From the NCBI GenBank assembly GCA_029948255.1, contig JALIZF010001882.1:682001-746000 (forward strand): a stretch of DNA of 64,000 nucleotides. Direction: 5' to 3'. This DNA is from Telmatactis stephensoni (taxonomy: Eukaryota > Cnidaria > Anthozoa > Actiniaria > Isophelliidae). The notes below the pieces were generated by a model that was given only the letters and a program-made list of their open reading frames with translations, had not been told where the DNA came from and ran no database searches. Of the stretch, positions 1-11,600 are shown piece after piece. Every line of letters starts with the position of its first letter. Position 1 is the first letter of the stretch. Both the position numbers and the translations under genes were made by a program.

Positions 1-320
1 CAGTATTTTGACATTTTATTTTTGTTAGCAATACCTCGTCTCTCGCTAGAAAAGCTAAAGCTGCAGCAAGTCCGTGCGATCGATTCCTACATGTTAACTT
101 AAATTTAACGTTTACTTACAAATTCAAAATGAGACCAAGTTTGTCGCGCGCTCATGTGATTTAGTGTTGTCAATATTTCCCGCCAAAAGTGAAGTCGAAC
201 AGCCGACTTGGTCGCGTCCACATGGCATCGTGCTTAGTTTAGATGATAAGACGAACGTCTGCGATCACTAAAAATTGTTCAGGTCGATTCCAAACTGAAA
301 TTGCTCGTAATCAATCTAAG

Positions 321-577
321 GGTCCGTTCACATGAGAGAGGGTGGCCCTATGTAGTAGGGATAATTCTTTTGTTTTGTGTCCCCCTGGGAAAAGAAAAAA
401 AGAGACCCAATTCAAACGTCGCATCTCGCATGTGCTGAATTCAATGCAAATGAGATGATAATGAGAAGAAACAAAAGATTTGACTAATTTGCACTGCGTT
501 TGGCACATGTGAGATGCGACGTTTGAACTGGGCCTAATCCCTACATAGAGACACAGGTCTCTCTCGTGTGAACACAA
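321..577. mobile_element. MITE-like fold-back element
   Basis: The left end (GGTCCGTTCACATGAGAGAG) is the near-complement of the right end (CTCTCTCGTGTGAAC). Inside, CCCAATTCAAACGTCGCATC pairs with GATGCGACGTTTGAACTGGG. The arms fold over almost the whole 257 bp. There is no coding potential. The element lies just beyond the 3' end of the Hint gene. The remaining flanks (1-320 and 578-802) show no gene. Confidence 0.7.
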
Positions 578-802
578 AGTAAGTGCGCTAATGACTATAT
601 TTACCTTTCTGAGCATTCACTTCTTTGCATATATAAAGCAATGGACTTATGGATGATATACAGTAAACATATAAATTAATCTCAGCGTTCGACTTGGACT
701 TTGAACCTCTACTTATTTGGAGCCACTTTGGACACTGCCAAGAGTTTGGGATGTAATAATGAAGGCCAGCGTACTTTAGAGCTTTGAAAGAGTCTAAGGT
801 TT

Positions 803-3800
803 TTAGTCCTGCTGATCGTCTGGCGTTTGTTTTTTCTTTTGGAAAGGACCCTGATAAAATTTATCCTTTCCAAGCAATCTCACACCAATTGGACGAAGAA
901 CTACCCGCAGGAACGAATGTATGTAGTGACCGTGAGCACCAAAAGTATTTGGTGCCAAAATATAAAGCTCTCGAAGAGGAGCCATAAGATCATGAGCGAA
1001 TTTATGATCCTCGAAGTCCGCGAAGCAAGAGACGAAAGCGCCATCGACGAATAATGTCCCCTCGCTTGTAACTGGTGCGTAGGCTCCATAGTCATCTCTC
1101 AGGGCTACTGCGACAACCCTGTCCGCGCTGGTGAAACCAAAGGCCTGGGTATAGATGAGGTCACCTGGGCGAATCTTTGATGCATGGATGGCTTCAGTAG
1201 AGAAGAGGCGCACTGATGTCACATCCGGTTTTATTTTGAATATCAAATGCGCAGGCTTCAGAGTGACGTATTTTCTTGATTCGGTGAATAAAGTGAAGTA
1301 TTGCCCTTTGTGCGTCAAGGATTTGTCGAGAAATGTTACAACCTAGAAACAAAATAAAATTCATGAATACTGCCGGATTAGGATGAATATTGCAATGGAA
1401 ATAAAAAATGTGAATTCCGAAGTCCCCCTCAGCCATTTTGGAAGGAAAAAGGCAAACTATTGTGTCGTATGTGAGAAAGCACCAAGCTACATTGTTCGAT
1501 GCATTTAGCTGCCAACCAGGCTAACCAGGTTTCTCGCTCCCAGAAAAATTACCCCTGGGGACGTTGTCTTTTAGAACAACGGTGAGAAAAACAGTTCTGA
1601 TAATACTTTATTGTAGAGGAGTCCTAGTGTATGTATTACCGGTGTATATTTAATGTTTCCTTCTTCGCTCATCGTTTTAACACGTTGACCAATCTTGAGG
1701 TCCTTCATGGCTACTTTTTCTCCTGTTTCCAATTCTACTGTCGACGTGGACGGAAAACACAAACCACCGCCACCACCACCACTCTTCACATTGACTGAAC
1801 ACGGTTCTAAGTGAAAAGATAAGATTAACAATGTTACATGTTTTCTAGTAATAAATGTTGGTACTCTCTGGCATGAGTGAAAAACGACGCAGTCGTTCCC
1901 GAGAGAGAAGTATTGACATTTTCGTAGTGTTTACATTTGAACGACTATTTCGTTTTCGTATTTTGTCATCTCCCCACGTTTTTCAGTACTAGTTGGAGGA
2001 TTGTTTATTTATGTACAGGGAACGCTGGTCCCAAAATGTTTAACCAGCAAATTAAAGTTTTCGCAAACTCTGAAAACGTTATTCAGAAAAACGGACGCGT
2101 TGTCCATCTTCCCGCCAATTTCTAGGAACATGCGCAGACGGACAGATCGACTTGTCGGCAATTTTCCCGCCAGTCCTCCAAGCATGCGCAGAATAATGGA
2201 ATGTCGACCGTATTTAATTCCCTGCCTTTTGTGCTGGCTGAGTCGACCCTGCGTCTGTGATAGGTTTCGATATTGGGAGAGTTCTTTGCCATGGTTCCCC
2301 TTGAGCTCGATGGTTCCTCTTGAGCTCGCTTGGATCAAATCAAATCCAGACGTATACATGCATTATGCAAGTACAAAATCAACACCGCAACTTATCTTAC
2401 CTTATGGGATTATGCACTGGATCTGCGCATGCTGCGCGAGCTTTTATTGATGAACGGTTGTGAAAAAATGACTCCGAATACTGTTTAGAATCAGTACGAC
2501 TATGAGTTTTGATGTAAACAAATATTAATAGCAGTCAAGAGAAGATGAGGTAAGAGAAGGAATTGCGCGTATTAGGTCTACAACGGGACAATCATATGCC
2601 CCGTTTGATACTATTTTTAGAGTGAATCTGATTGGTCGAAAGTGCGCGAGCAAGACCACATTGGCGGAAAAAGGGTGTATAACGTTTGTCGACGAAAAAG
2701 AGTTTAAACTTGAAAAACAAAAAAAAAAAAGGCAGAGTACAAAAAAAACAAACGAAAATTGGTTAAGTTGATTGGAAGAGAATCGAAAAATAGCATCAAA
2801 CGGGGCATATGATGGGTCACGGGGATTCCTTCTCTTCCCTTATTTTCTCTTGTAGCTGCAGTCTTTTTCGTAAGCTTACTCATGCTCACCTTCTGGTGTC
2901 TGCCAAAAGTACACTCGAGTGAGATTTGTATGAGAGAGGAAACCAAGAGCTTGATGGAATCCATAGCCATTCCATAGCAGTGCATTACAGTTTGGGTGGT
3001 CGCTTCCAGATATTTCCATCAAGCATAATTCCCTTACGACCAACAAAGTCTGTTGGCTAGAAAAACAATGTTTAAAATTAATGTATGCACGGTTCATGAA
3101 CCAATCAGCTAAAAGAAAACCTTCCGTACGTTCTTCAGCTGCGCTTACGTTTGTGCTTGCGTCGCTACGTTTCAAGTGAGAACAGATTATAACGCACGCA
3201 AGGACAGGGTGAAATCAGCCAATCAGGAGGTACTTTGCCTCGGTCTTTTTGTCCGACGAAAAACAACATGGCGTCTATAATTTATTGTATCGCTAGTGAG
3301 ACCTACGCTTTATATTACATACTGTTTCCCTCGGTCCCAGTCAATAAGTGTTTTGTTATATACCAACTGTCAAAGAACAAAATAAAAAGCAAAACGTCGC
3401 TGTCTACAGTTAAAGTTTTTAATCAAAACTCACACAAAACTGACTTTAATCACACATATAGTTTTTCGGAGAATTGTTGCAGCTCTTTTGGTGACATTCC
3501 TGGTTGGTTATCATCTTTTTCTCGGAATAAATGTTGTATATTGGTCTTAAAAGTTTGGCAATAAACACGAGTTTTGCCTCATGCATGTCCGAATGAATGA
3601 ATTTGTAAACGCGCGCTGCCAAAAACGCGCCTTCAAAGCTCAATCAACTTCCGGTTTTGTTATTACCGGTCAATAAAACTCACTGTTGCCCGCTGAGAGT
3701 TGTTGCTGGGGAAACAGCAAAATTTGTTGACGTTCACGTGATGCGCTCTCGCCCAATCAGAGCACGAAAAAAATTGACTTTGACAGTTGGTATATAACAA

Positions 3801-5484
3801 TGTAATATGTTTTTACAGCTTGTAATTCTACGATCTATTTAGCTTACCGAATTGCTTATCAAAGGGATGCCATACATGCGCTCAAGATGTTTTGCTAAGC
3901 CATCACGATCCAGTATGAAATACATACTGAAACTTGAATTGTTGTCCTTGAAAGTCTTGGTGTAGTACTGGAATTCTTCTAAACCTATAAATAGCAAATT
4001 ATTAGTTAGTAATTTTTCTTTCTACTGCTTCTATTAAACACTTTGCACTCTTAGCTTAATATGATTTTACGGCACTATTTACCATCACTGAGCCTAACAA
4101 TTTCAGTGTCTTCTTTTTGTCAAGTTAATTTGTTAAGATTCCCGTATTCCATGAAGACTTATATATACAATTATCATAAATTACATTCAAGCAATTTTTA
4201 AAGTTTCTTTTGGTGAGATTGACACGTTTTGCTGTGAAGGTTTATAAAGTTACATACTATATATAGCTTCTCTGATGATGAGCTTAATAAAGGAGCAAGG
4301 ATGGCACATGCAGTTGGTTCAGTAGTGCGCGGCCTTCGGTACGAGAGGTCCGGAGTTCGATCCCCAGGCAGACCTCACATCCTTGTTTCGACTTCTTTCC
4401 AATCTGTGTAGCTTTAATTAGCTTTAAATACCCTTAAAACGGAGCGCTGATGGAGATCGAGAAGGGAGTAAAATGAGCGCACCGTCGACCTCAGGTTTTT
4501 CAGTTGAATTACTGTTACGAGTTATCGACGTAAAATATGGTCGCTTTACTTTATACTTTTACTTTTAATTAAAGTTGTAGGCCGATTCGATTCTTTACCT
4601 TCAGGAAGCGCAGTAATAACATGAAACGGTATCAGATTTAGCATTGTGCTTATTCTTAGTGGGCATGTATCATTAGGGGTCGTCATGTTTTCGCCGCCAA
4701 CATCCATCGTCAGTCTTTCATCAGAGTAAAGTCCGCCATATATTGGTTTTCCTGGGTACGCGCCTTGGAGCTGGCTGAAGGGAGGTAGACGTCCTTTAGA
4801 GTTAGAAAAAATAAATAGCAATGAAAAGTAATTAAAATAATTTGATATAGAATATATAGCACAAAAATAAGTTAACAAGTAAGTACTAAAGAATATTTTT
4901 CAAGTTCGAATTTAAGATTTTTGGGCGAAAGTACCGCGCAAACTTGTCGTTACTCCGTTTGCATTATTTTAGACAAATATCAGTCTTTGCCTTTGAGTCT
5001 TAAACTTACATTGAAGTATTAGGTGTGGTTCATGCTTCAAACATTTCTTACAATTTTAGTCGAACATTTTAAATTAAGCATATTAAGCAGTTAAGACAAT
5101 TAACCAATGCATTCAGATTCATTCACAGATAACGTTTTTCAAAGAACTCGTTTTAAAAACGTTTTATTCAATTTAGCTAGCTAGTCTAAAACGCAGTAAT
5201 TTTAATTGGATAAATTGTTAGTCAAACGGTGAAAAACTGTAAGTTTCTTCTTATTTATGTTTCCTCTCAGTTTTTTGAAAGTCTTTCTTCAGCTTGTTGT
5301 TGTTCATGCAGCACTTCCATTTGAAATGCTGAAGTTCTAGTTCTTCAACGCTGTTCACTTTAAAATAGTAAATTTTCAGAACAACAAAGTTTAGAATAGG
5401 AAAAAAATACTTACTTGATTCAGTATTGGTGAAACTAAGAACAAAAACAACAACCAGAACACAAAAGCTCGGGAAAGTCTTCAT
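803..5484 (-). CDS. Secreted Hint/Hog-domain protein (hedgehog-related) with an unrecognised N-terminal domain
   Basis: Coding exons on the minus strand are 5484-5415, 4793-4599, 3984-3848, 3049-2890, 1806-1607 and 1342-803. All have AG/GT borders, and the phases (1,1,0,1,0) join into one frame of 433 residues. Exon 1 encodes a signal peptide (MKTFPSFCVLVVVFVLSF). Residues about 24-196 form a domain I cannot name; it contains YPGKPIYGG, SFSMYFILDRDG and RVYFWQTPE. A six-glycine linker leads to C204 in GLCFPSTSTVELETGEKV, the start of a Hint domain. The Hint domain continues through KPAHLIF (283-289), YAPVTSEGTLFVDG and SCFAD (C360), which are hallmarks of the Hedgehog C-terminal autoprocessing domain. 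Hedgehog Hint domains cleave themselves at Gly-Cys and add a sterol. Here Leu precedes Cys and Lys replaces the Thr of TxxH, so the chemistry may differ. The N-terminal domain is not a Hedge signalling domain. The exon 4 acceptor (CAG before 3049) was chosen because it alone keeps frame. Confidence 0.85.
2550..2845. mobile_element. Fold-back element in an intron of the Hint gene
   Basis: CATATGCCCCGTTTGATACT near 2593 is repeated as its inverse, CATCAAACGGGGCATATG, near 2793. The outer parts (GAGAAGGAATTG / ATTCCTTCTC) also pair imperfectly. The element sits between coding exons 4 and 5 and is probably a small non-autonomous DNA transposon. Confidence 0.5.
3352..3803. repeat. Inverted repeat pair in an intron of the Hint gene
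   Basis: TTGTTATATACCAACTGTCA at about 3352 has an inverse copy, TGACAGTTGGTATATAACAA, ending at about 3801. The two arms of about 25 bp enclose about 400 bp with no coding signal. This is consistent with the ends of a non-autonomous element inserted between coding exons 3 and 4. Confidence 0.5.
4291..4515 (+). mobile_element. tRNA-derived SINE
   Basis: The head carries pol III internal promoter-like blocks: an A-box-like region in AGTTGGTTCAGTAGTGCGCG and a B box in GGAGTTCGATCCCC. Stem pairing is too poor for a tRNA gene. The body continues with CTTCTTTCCAATCTGTGTAG and a CAGGTTTTTCAGTTGAATT tail, a layout I associate with coral SINEs. It lies between coding exons 1/2 and 3 of the Hint gene, on the opposite strand. 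Confidence 0.7.
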
Positions 5485-7818
5485 TTTGAGCGTAAGACTT
5501 GGCCAAGAAGCTCTTTCTCTTTGCCAGTACAGCAGGTAACTAGTTTACTTTTGTTGACATTGTAGACTGACTTGAGTTTAATTTCCTTCAAAAGTACCTG
5601 CTACAGAATAAATTATCGAGGAAAATGGCTGAAAATATTATAAATAATTAATTTGAAACATTGTCAGTTCAAAGGTTGTAGCGGTAAACAAAAAGACTTT
5701 TCAAAATGTAGTGCTAAGAGAATGTGTGTAAGGAATTTTGTATAAACGGAATAATCTATTGATCGATACTTGAATATGTAGCTATAGGAATTTCCAGTAT
5801 CGAGGTATTTCCGCTCGCTTGTTGATCCAAATATCATGAAGCTGCTGTACGTTATTTGATCCACGTGACTGAGGAGAACTCTGCATGCTGACCAAAAAAA
5901 GGATATTTCTTTTAAAAAATCTTGAACGGCTTTTTATACACAAAATTGCAATAGCTATAAGAGTAATGATATGTCTACTAACTAAAGCTATACAGTTGTT
6001 ATTGCAGATATTTCCTCAAGGAGTTCAGTGGGATTGTCGTTAATTAGATGCTCCACTTGAATTTTAAGTGACCCCTCCCTTTGACGACTATCTTGACCGT
6101 CAGCTCGGCCCGAAAACTTTACATCAAATGCAACTCTGGCTGTCTAAAGTGTTTTTTACAACCAACTACTACATTTCTAGGTCAAAATACGCAGTAATAC
6201 TTTTGATATGTGTATGCATGCTACTTGCTATTTAGTTTACCTAGTGAAGAATTACGCTCCAAAATATAGTGTTGGTCGACATGGGTGTGTCATTTGGGTA
6301 CAGCTGTAGCTAGATAATGATCTCATCGAGGCGTTGTTACAACTAGCGTGTCCCGCTGATATGTTGACTTGTGATTAAACGTATTTTATTGAGATCATTA
6401 AGCTGTGCATAAGAAATAAACAGATCATGAAGGCAGCTCACAACGCTACCCTTACTTTGAGAAAGACTGGTAAAGAACTCGCGTAGAAAGTAAAAACAAA
6501 ACCAATTCTGTATGATAAACTGCAAATGAATTCTGCTAATCCAGTCTATTGTTTTAATTTACGAAAGCTATGTGATCATGTGATCTTCCTCCCCACCCAC
6601 CCCCCAACTACGCTTCATCAGCAAATGCCACTAGGACTAAGTGTTACTAATAATTTCTAACAATAAACCTGAAACAATTATTCCCCCAATTAAGTCCCTT
6701 TATCCAATGTTGGGCCGCCGCCTTGCATATTATATATACCTATACTTTACTTTGCACCGCCCGCGCTGCAAAACTAAACCAGCAAAGTTAAAGCGAAAGG
6801 AGAAGGGAATAGCATTAAGCACAAAAAGTCCTTACCTCCGACTGATTCAGTTAGTTATAACAGAGATTGTAGTTTTGTTAGTGAGCGGCCTTCTGCATAA
6901 GTAAGAGGTACGCCCGAGTAATTCGTTTCCCAGTCATCTCACACACGTTTAAATTTGGACCTCTCTTGAATCCGTGTAGCTATATACCCCCTAAAATGCA
7001 GCAAGCATGAAGAGAGGAGCTAGTAAAGAGCTATATGAGAATACTGTTTTACTCGGGCTACCCGGTAATTTTACTTGGGCTGCCCAACATACATGCAGTC
7101 CATCTGGTATACATCAAGACTCTGCATTTGATATTAAAGGTTTTTTAATATATTTCTGTTGGCCAAAGAATGATACAAAATATACACAGATACAACTTAC
7201 AATATGACTCATGGGTTCTGTTACCATGGGGATACCATGGTGTATCATATCACGGTTTAAGACACGAAATAGGTTTGTTTTTCCTCCAGGTTTTCAAAGT
7301 CAGTCTTTCCAGTCTTACTCGGTCGTTAGTGCTCTGGAGAGGCCTGGTGAACTACCATAACCTCAAGAAGATGGCGGCCGCGAGGATTCAAAACCTTTGT
7401 TGGTACGAATAGATCTGCAACATTGCCCGTAAGAGAAAAACGAATCTCTCTACGAGTTTCCATCCCTCAGAATTTCACTAGATAAGTTCAGCGTTGCTGA
7501 TACCCTTTTTGTCGTTCATCCGCTTGATTACTAACCCTCACTGAGAACTCCGATAATTTTGGCTATCTTTGCAGCTTGGAAGTCTCAATTTTAAGCCTAT
7601 GTATCCCTCTGGGTAAAACTGGTTATGTGTGGCAAGTGTGACCTAAAACGTTACGCTTTCGCTCCGACAACTAAAGCCACCAGTTTGTATGTTATTAACG
7701 CTGCTACGTGTGATTTTCGACTTAAATGCCGTTATGGTCAACGCTGCATAATGTGTTCGGTTCTTATAAGACGCTAGCTCAGTCTGCGTAAAAAGTGGCA
7801 TTATATACAAAAGTAGCC
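5485..7818. other. Intergenic region with no supported gene
   Basis: This is the 5' flank of the Hint gene and should contain its promoter. Short open frames here lack splice-site support and domain-like composition. The stretch at about 6940-7000 (TTGAATCCGTGTAGCTATAT) resembles part of the SINE body at 4291-4515 and may be a decayed fragment. Confidence 0.6.
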
Positions 7819-7966
7819 AGAGCAGTTTTCGTATAACTCTGAAAACGTCCGACGCGTTCACGGCACGGCTCGTCCATGGCAGAGATTTCGAATGTTTGAA
7901 TAGACATACGGCACTGCCAAGGTTACGTTACGGAGCGGTACGTTTCACACATACGAAAACTGTTCT
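7819..7966 (+). mobile_element. MITE family A, copy 1
   Basis: The terminal inverted repeats read AGAGCAGTTTTCGTATAACT and CATACGAAAACTGTTCT. The interior (CACGGCACGG ... ATTTCGAATGTTT ... ACGGCACTGCC) matches copies at 19023-19167 and, reversed, at 23986-24105. The element is about 150 bp and has no reading frame. Confidence 0.75.
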
Positions 7967-8013
7967 GGTTAATTACGTGTCCACACAAGATGATTCGACA
8001 TGGCAGCTTTCGC

Positions 8014-8152
8014 AATAGTCCAGTTTCCAATTACTAGACCATAGGAAAAATCGAGTTTACTCCCGTCTTTCTTGAAAAGGTGGCTAACCCTGTATAAATG
8101 CGCCTTTTGTCAGGAAGCTCAGCGGTCTTTAGTAATTGGAAACTGGACTATT
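8014..8152. repeat. Hairpin-forming inverted repeat
   Basis: AATAGTCCAGTTTCCAATTA at the left is perfectly inverted as TAATTGGAAACTGGACTATT at the right, with about 85 bp between. It sits between two family A MITE copies (7819-7966 and 8158-8265). It is probably its own fold-back element or part of a nested insertion. Confidence 0.65.
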
Positions 8153-8157
8153 GGCTA

Positions 8158-8265
8158 CTGCAGTTTTCGTATGACTGGGAAAACGTCATGTTTTCATACA
8201 TTATGGCAGTGATACGGTCACGGTATGGCGTGGTAAGTTTCTCCAATCATACGAAAACCGCTCTG
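8158..8265 (+). mobile_element. MITE family A, copy 2 (shorter)
   Basis: It starts CTGCAGTTTTCGTATGACTG and ends CATACGAAAACCGCTCT, the same ends as the copy at 7819-7966. The interior (GGCAGTGATACGGTCACGG) is shortened and rearranged. Confidence 0.65.
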
Positions 8266-8617
8266 AAACCGCAGTAGAAGCCACTTTAGTGTTGGCGCCG
8301 TTTCCGCTGTCATGGTAACAAAATCAATATGACAATAAAATGAACTGTTCTATGTACAAAGAACTTGTAAAAAACGATTACACGATCGTAAGATTAAAAG
8401 AAGAGTTTTATACAAGAAATATCCATAATGCACCATGCATTGTTCTTTGCACAATTTGCATGTACAGAAACTGTGGGGCAGTACCGAATACCATTAGAGT
8501 GCGGTCTTCAACGTTTGTCCGTGCTCTGCCTCCTGCGTGACATGAATTTACTTTGCATTACAAATCGTATAAAAGATGTCATGCAATCCTGAATGTTGGA
8601 TCTCCCAAGTGTTTCTC

Positions 8618-11600
8618 CTATGGCTTTACAATGGCTGCCGTAAAAAATGTGTCAGCATTCTCCCATTTATTTCCCTTCGGTCCAAGTCCTTGATGAACAA
8701 AGATTTCATTTTCAACTTTCGGTTGCCAATCAGAGCATGTTTCTCTGCATTTCCGATAATATCGAGTGCGCTGGCGAAGTTGAGTAGCAACAGAATAATG
8801 ATGATGTCCTGGTTTGCCCCTTTCTTTACTAACAATAACAGGAAAGCCGTGTTTGAGTAGTTTAACAGCGCGCGCAGTGGCTCGTTGGCTGCTTGCAGTG
8901 TCTTCTTCTAACATCAAGTGTAAGTTGTAATCTCTTAGCCATTTTCCCATTCGTTTCATTTTTGCTGGTGACGTTTCAGCAGCTCCGTCCTTTGAACACG
9001 CACTTCCAAGTTTGTCGAAGATCTTTTCGATAAGCAGCTTAACGTGTTTACTCATTGACAGAGATACGGGGTGCTTTTGAGGGAAAAGACCAAGGACGTT
9101 TTTCCTGAGAAGAAAAAAAAGTGCGTGAAGGACTTTTCAATATTTGTCAGGAGTTGTAAGAATCATAAAAATAAAAATGGGAAATTTAAATGAGTTTTAT
9201 TTTATATTGAAAGTGTGGACATGCAACCTTTTAGGATTGCTCTCAAATGTGTTAATGGTGCGAGGGGGAGGGGGAGGGGAGGGGAATTTGTCCCAAGGGG
9301 TATTGGGATAGGGGAATTCTGATACAAACTACTTACGGGTAGCCAAACTGCGGAGCTCGATGGGCTAAATTATTCATATATCCAAGAACCATTCCCCAGG
9401 CCACTGCAGCCGAACCCGTCATACATTGACCGTGTCGATGTTGCTTGTAGCTTGGGAACCACTGTCGATATGGAATGCTTATACGATCAAAACCTTCAGC
9501 GGACCGTCCTTTTCTTGAGTGTTTCAGAATTATTCCGTAATTGATGACAACGACCTTGTTGCGGTTCGACCGTATTTCGATACGGAAACGTATCTCTTGG
9601 CCTTGGAGCTGCTTGCGGACGTATCGACTGTCTGCTTTGATTTTTAATTTAACATAGCGGTCACCCATCATTGACTGCTCGAAATATCTCTGTTTTACTC
9701 TCGTAAGGTCGGCACCCTCGCAGGCATGGTCCAGCACACGGCATAAGCGTCGCTGCCACCTGTTTCGCTGCCACCGATTCATCCAACTTTTTCCTTTTCG
9801 TTGGCGAATTCTCGAGTTTCGTAGTCCAGCGAATTTGATTCTGCAGGGGGGGACTTCGTGGTAGGTTCCTGGACCAAGAGGTATTTTAAACACCTCGCCT
9901 GGTTTGACGCCTAGTTCTTCGATTCCACGATGATCATCATCATATCATCATCATCTCTTCAAAATCGTCGTCTTTTGGGCTTTTGCTGGTAGGCCTTTGA
10001 CCTTATGTTGATAAAAAAACATGTAAGGAAAAAATTAAGAAAAGATTAGAGCATCCGTTTGGGTTTCCTGTGGTTAAGCACAGGAAGCCCAATTTTACCT
10101 GATTTCATCGACAACCACTGAAATCTGTTCCACTGTGGCAGCTTTTTCACTCGTTTTGCAAGGTCAGCCCAAGCTTTCTTAAACCTTGGAAGGGCTTTTT
10201 TCACTTGTCTATCAAGTCTTCGCCACTTCATTTCTTGGAACTGTCAAAAAAGATTCAACTGTCAACTATACGGTAGGCACTGTGTCAGAGATCTGTGTAA
10301 ATTTCTTGAGTAAGCTTTCAAGATGAAATTCTTAGATCTTTTTTTGATTAGATGATTTAAGCTTACATTAAGCTTAAGTCTTAAAGCTAATATCCAAAAT
10401 TACACAACAGCAACGATTTGTATTCCTGCCATTTTGACTCAGATCAGTGTTCGAGTAATATTATAAGGTTGCATGGCTACGTTGTTTTCACTCTGCGGTA
10501 AATGTTCAATTCAGTGTCACCAACAATGCTAAAACAAAAACCTTGACCCAGATTATAGTGCTAAGATTACTGCATTCTCCCTTCCTCTGTGGAGGAATTT
10601 GAACTGCTTACAGGGATTGTGTCTGCTTATACTGTGGTGTGCATTTGTCTGTTCTGTCTACAGAGGTGTCTGTCTTAGAGAGTTGTTTCATTCCAGGGGT
10701 GTTCACTCAGGGAGTTTGCCATACATGCATTCCAATGCTTTTTTGTGGGAATCAAATTGATAGTAAGCTGTTCTGACTCAACAATCTACATACATGTAAC
10801 GTTTGCAAATGAGGCTTTTCTTTAAACCCTCCACATACTAACTGTTAATTAAAAGCAACTATATATTGCTACTATTCCAGGAAGATACCTCGGCATCAGT
10901 TTCAATATCTCTTGTTGCTGCCACTGTTCTTTTAAGAGATTTGTCTTCACATGTCATCAGACCATCTGGAGTCAGTCGATAAACTTTATGACAATTATAA
11001 CCAAATTGTTGGGCTGACTCAGTCATGATATCTATAGGACTTGGAAGAGCACCTTCCTGGGCAAGACGATGGTCCCCAGTTTCTTTGGCTAAAAAGAAAA
11101 GACGATACAATTATAGTTGAAGATACTACATGTTTTGAGGTAAGCACTAACTTTACTGTTTAATATCTAAAATATATTTAAACAATGAATCTTTTACATT
11201 TTATTAATTAGTATATTATGCACACTCTGATTGGTCAAGAACTGTGCACTATAAAAGCATAGATGTACAGGTGACATCATGGGATATTACTCATATTCTT
11301 TCTGGCTGAAAACATTTTGGTAAAAAGAGATAATTATGTAGAACAAATCTTAAAGACTCAACTTTCCATACATCTTAATTCTTAACAGATACACAGAAGT
11401 TGTCAAAATATGGTGAGAACAACAGTCACATCACTCAACTTTGTCTCGTGGTCTACTTTCTGTTCTCACCACATTTTGACATCACATCACATTTTGAGCA
11501 TCTACATGTACTAGAATGTAGATTGAACCATTAGGTACGTTTCTCATGAAAATCTCAACTGCAACAATATTGTTATATCAATGTACCTGCTGATATAATG

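Noticed and set aside
803..1831. A true Hedgehog ligand gene
   Set aside because: The C-terminal Hint domain matches, but the upstream exons do not encode a Hedge domain.
2001..2450. 149-codon plus frame and overlapping minus frame
   Set aside because: No splice partners or motifs; both lie inside the intron of the Hint gene and include MITE-like GAAAACGTT sequence.
4305..4375. tRNA gene
   Set aside because: Only the pol III promoter blocks are present; cloverleaf stems fail and SINE sequence follows.
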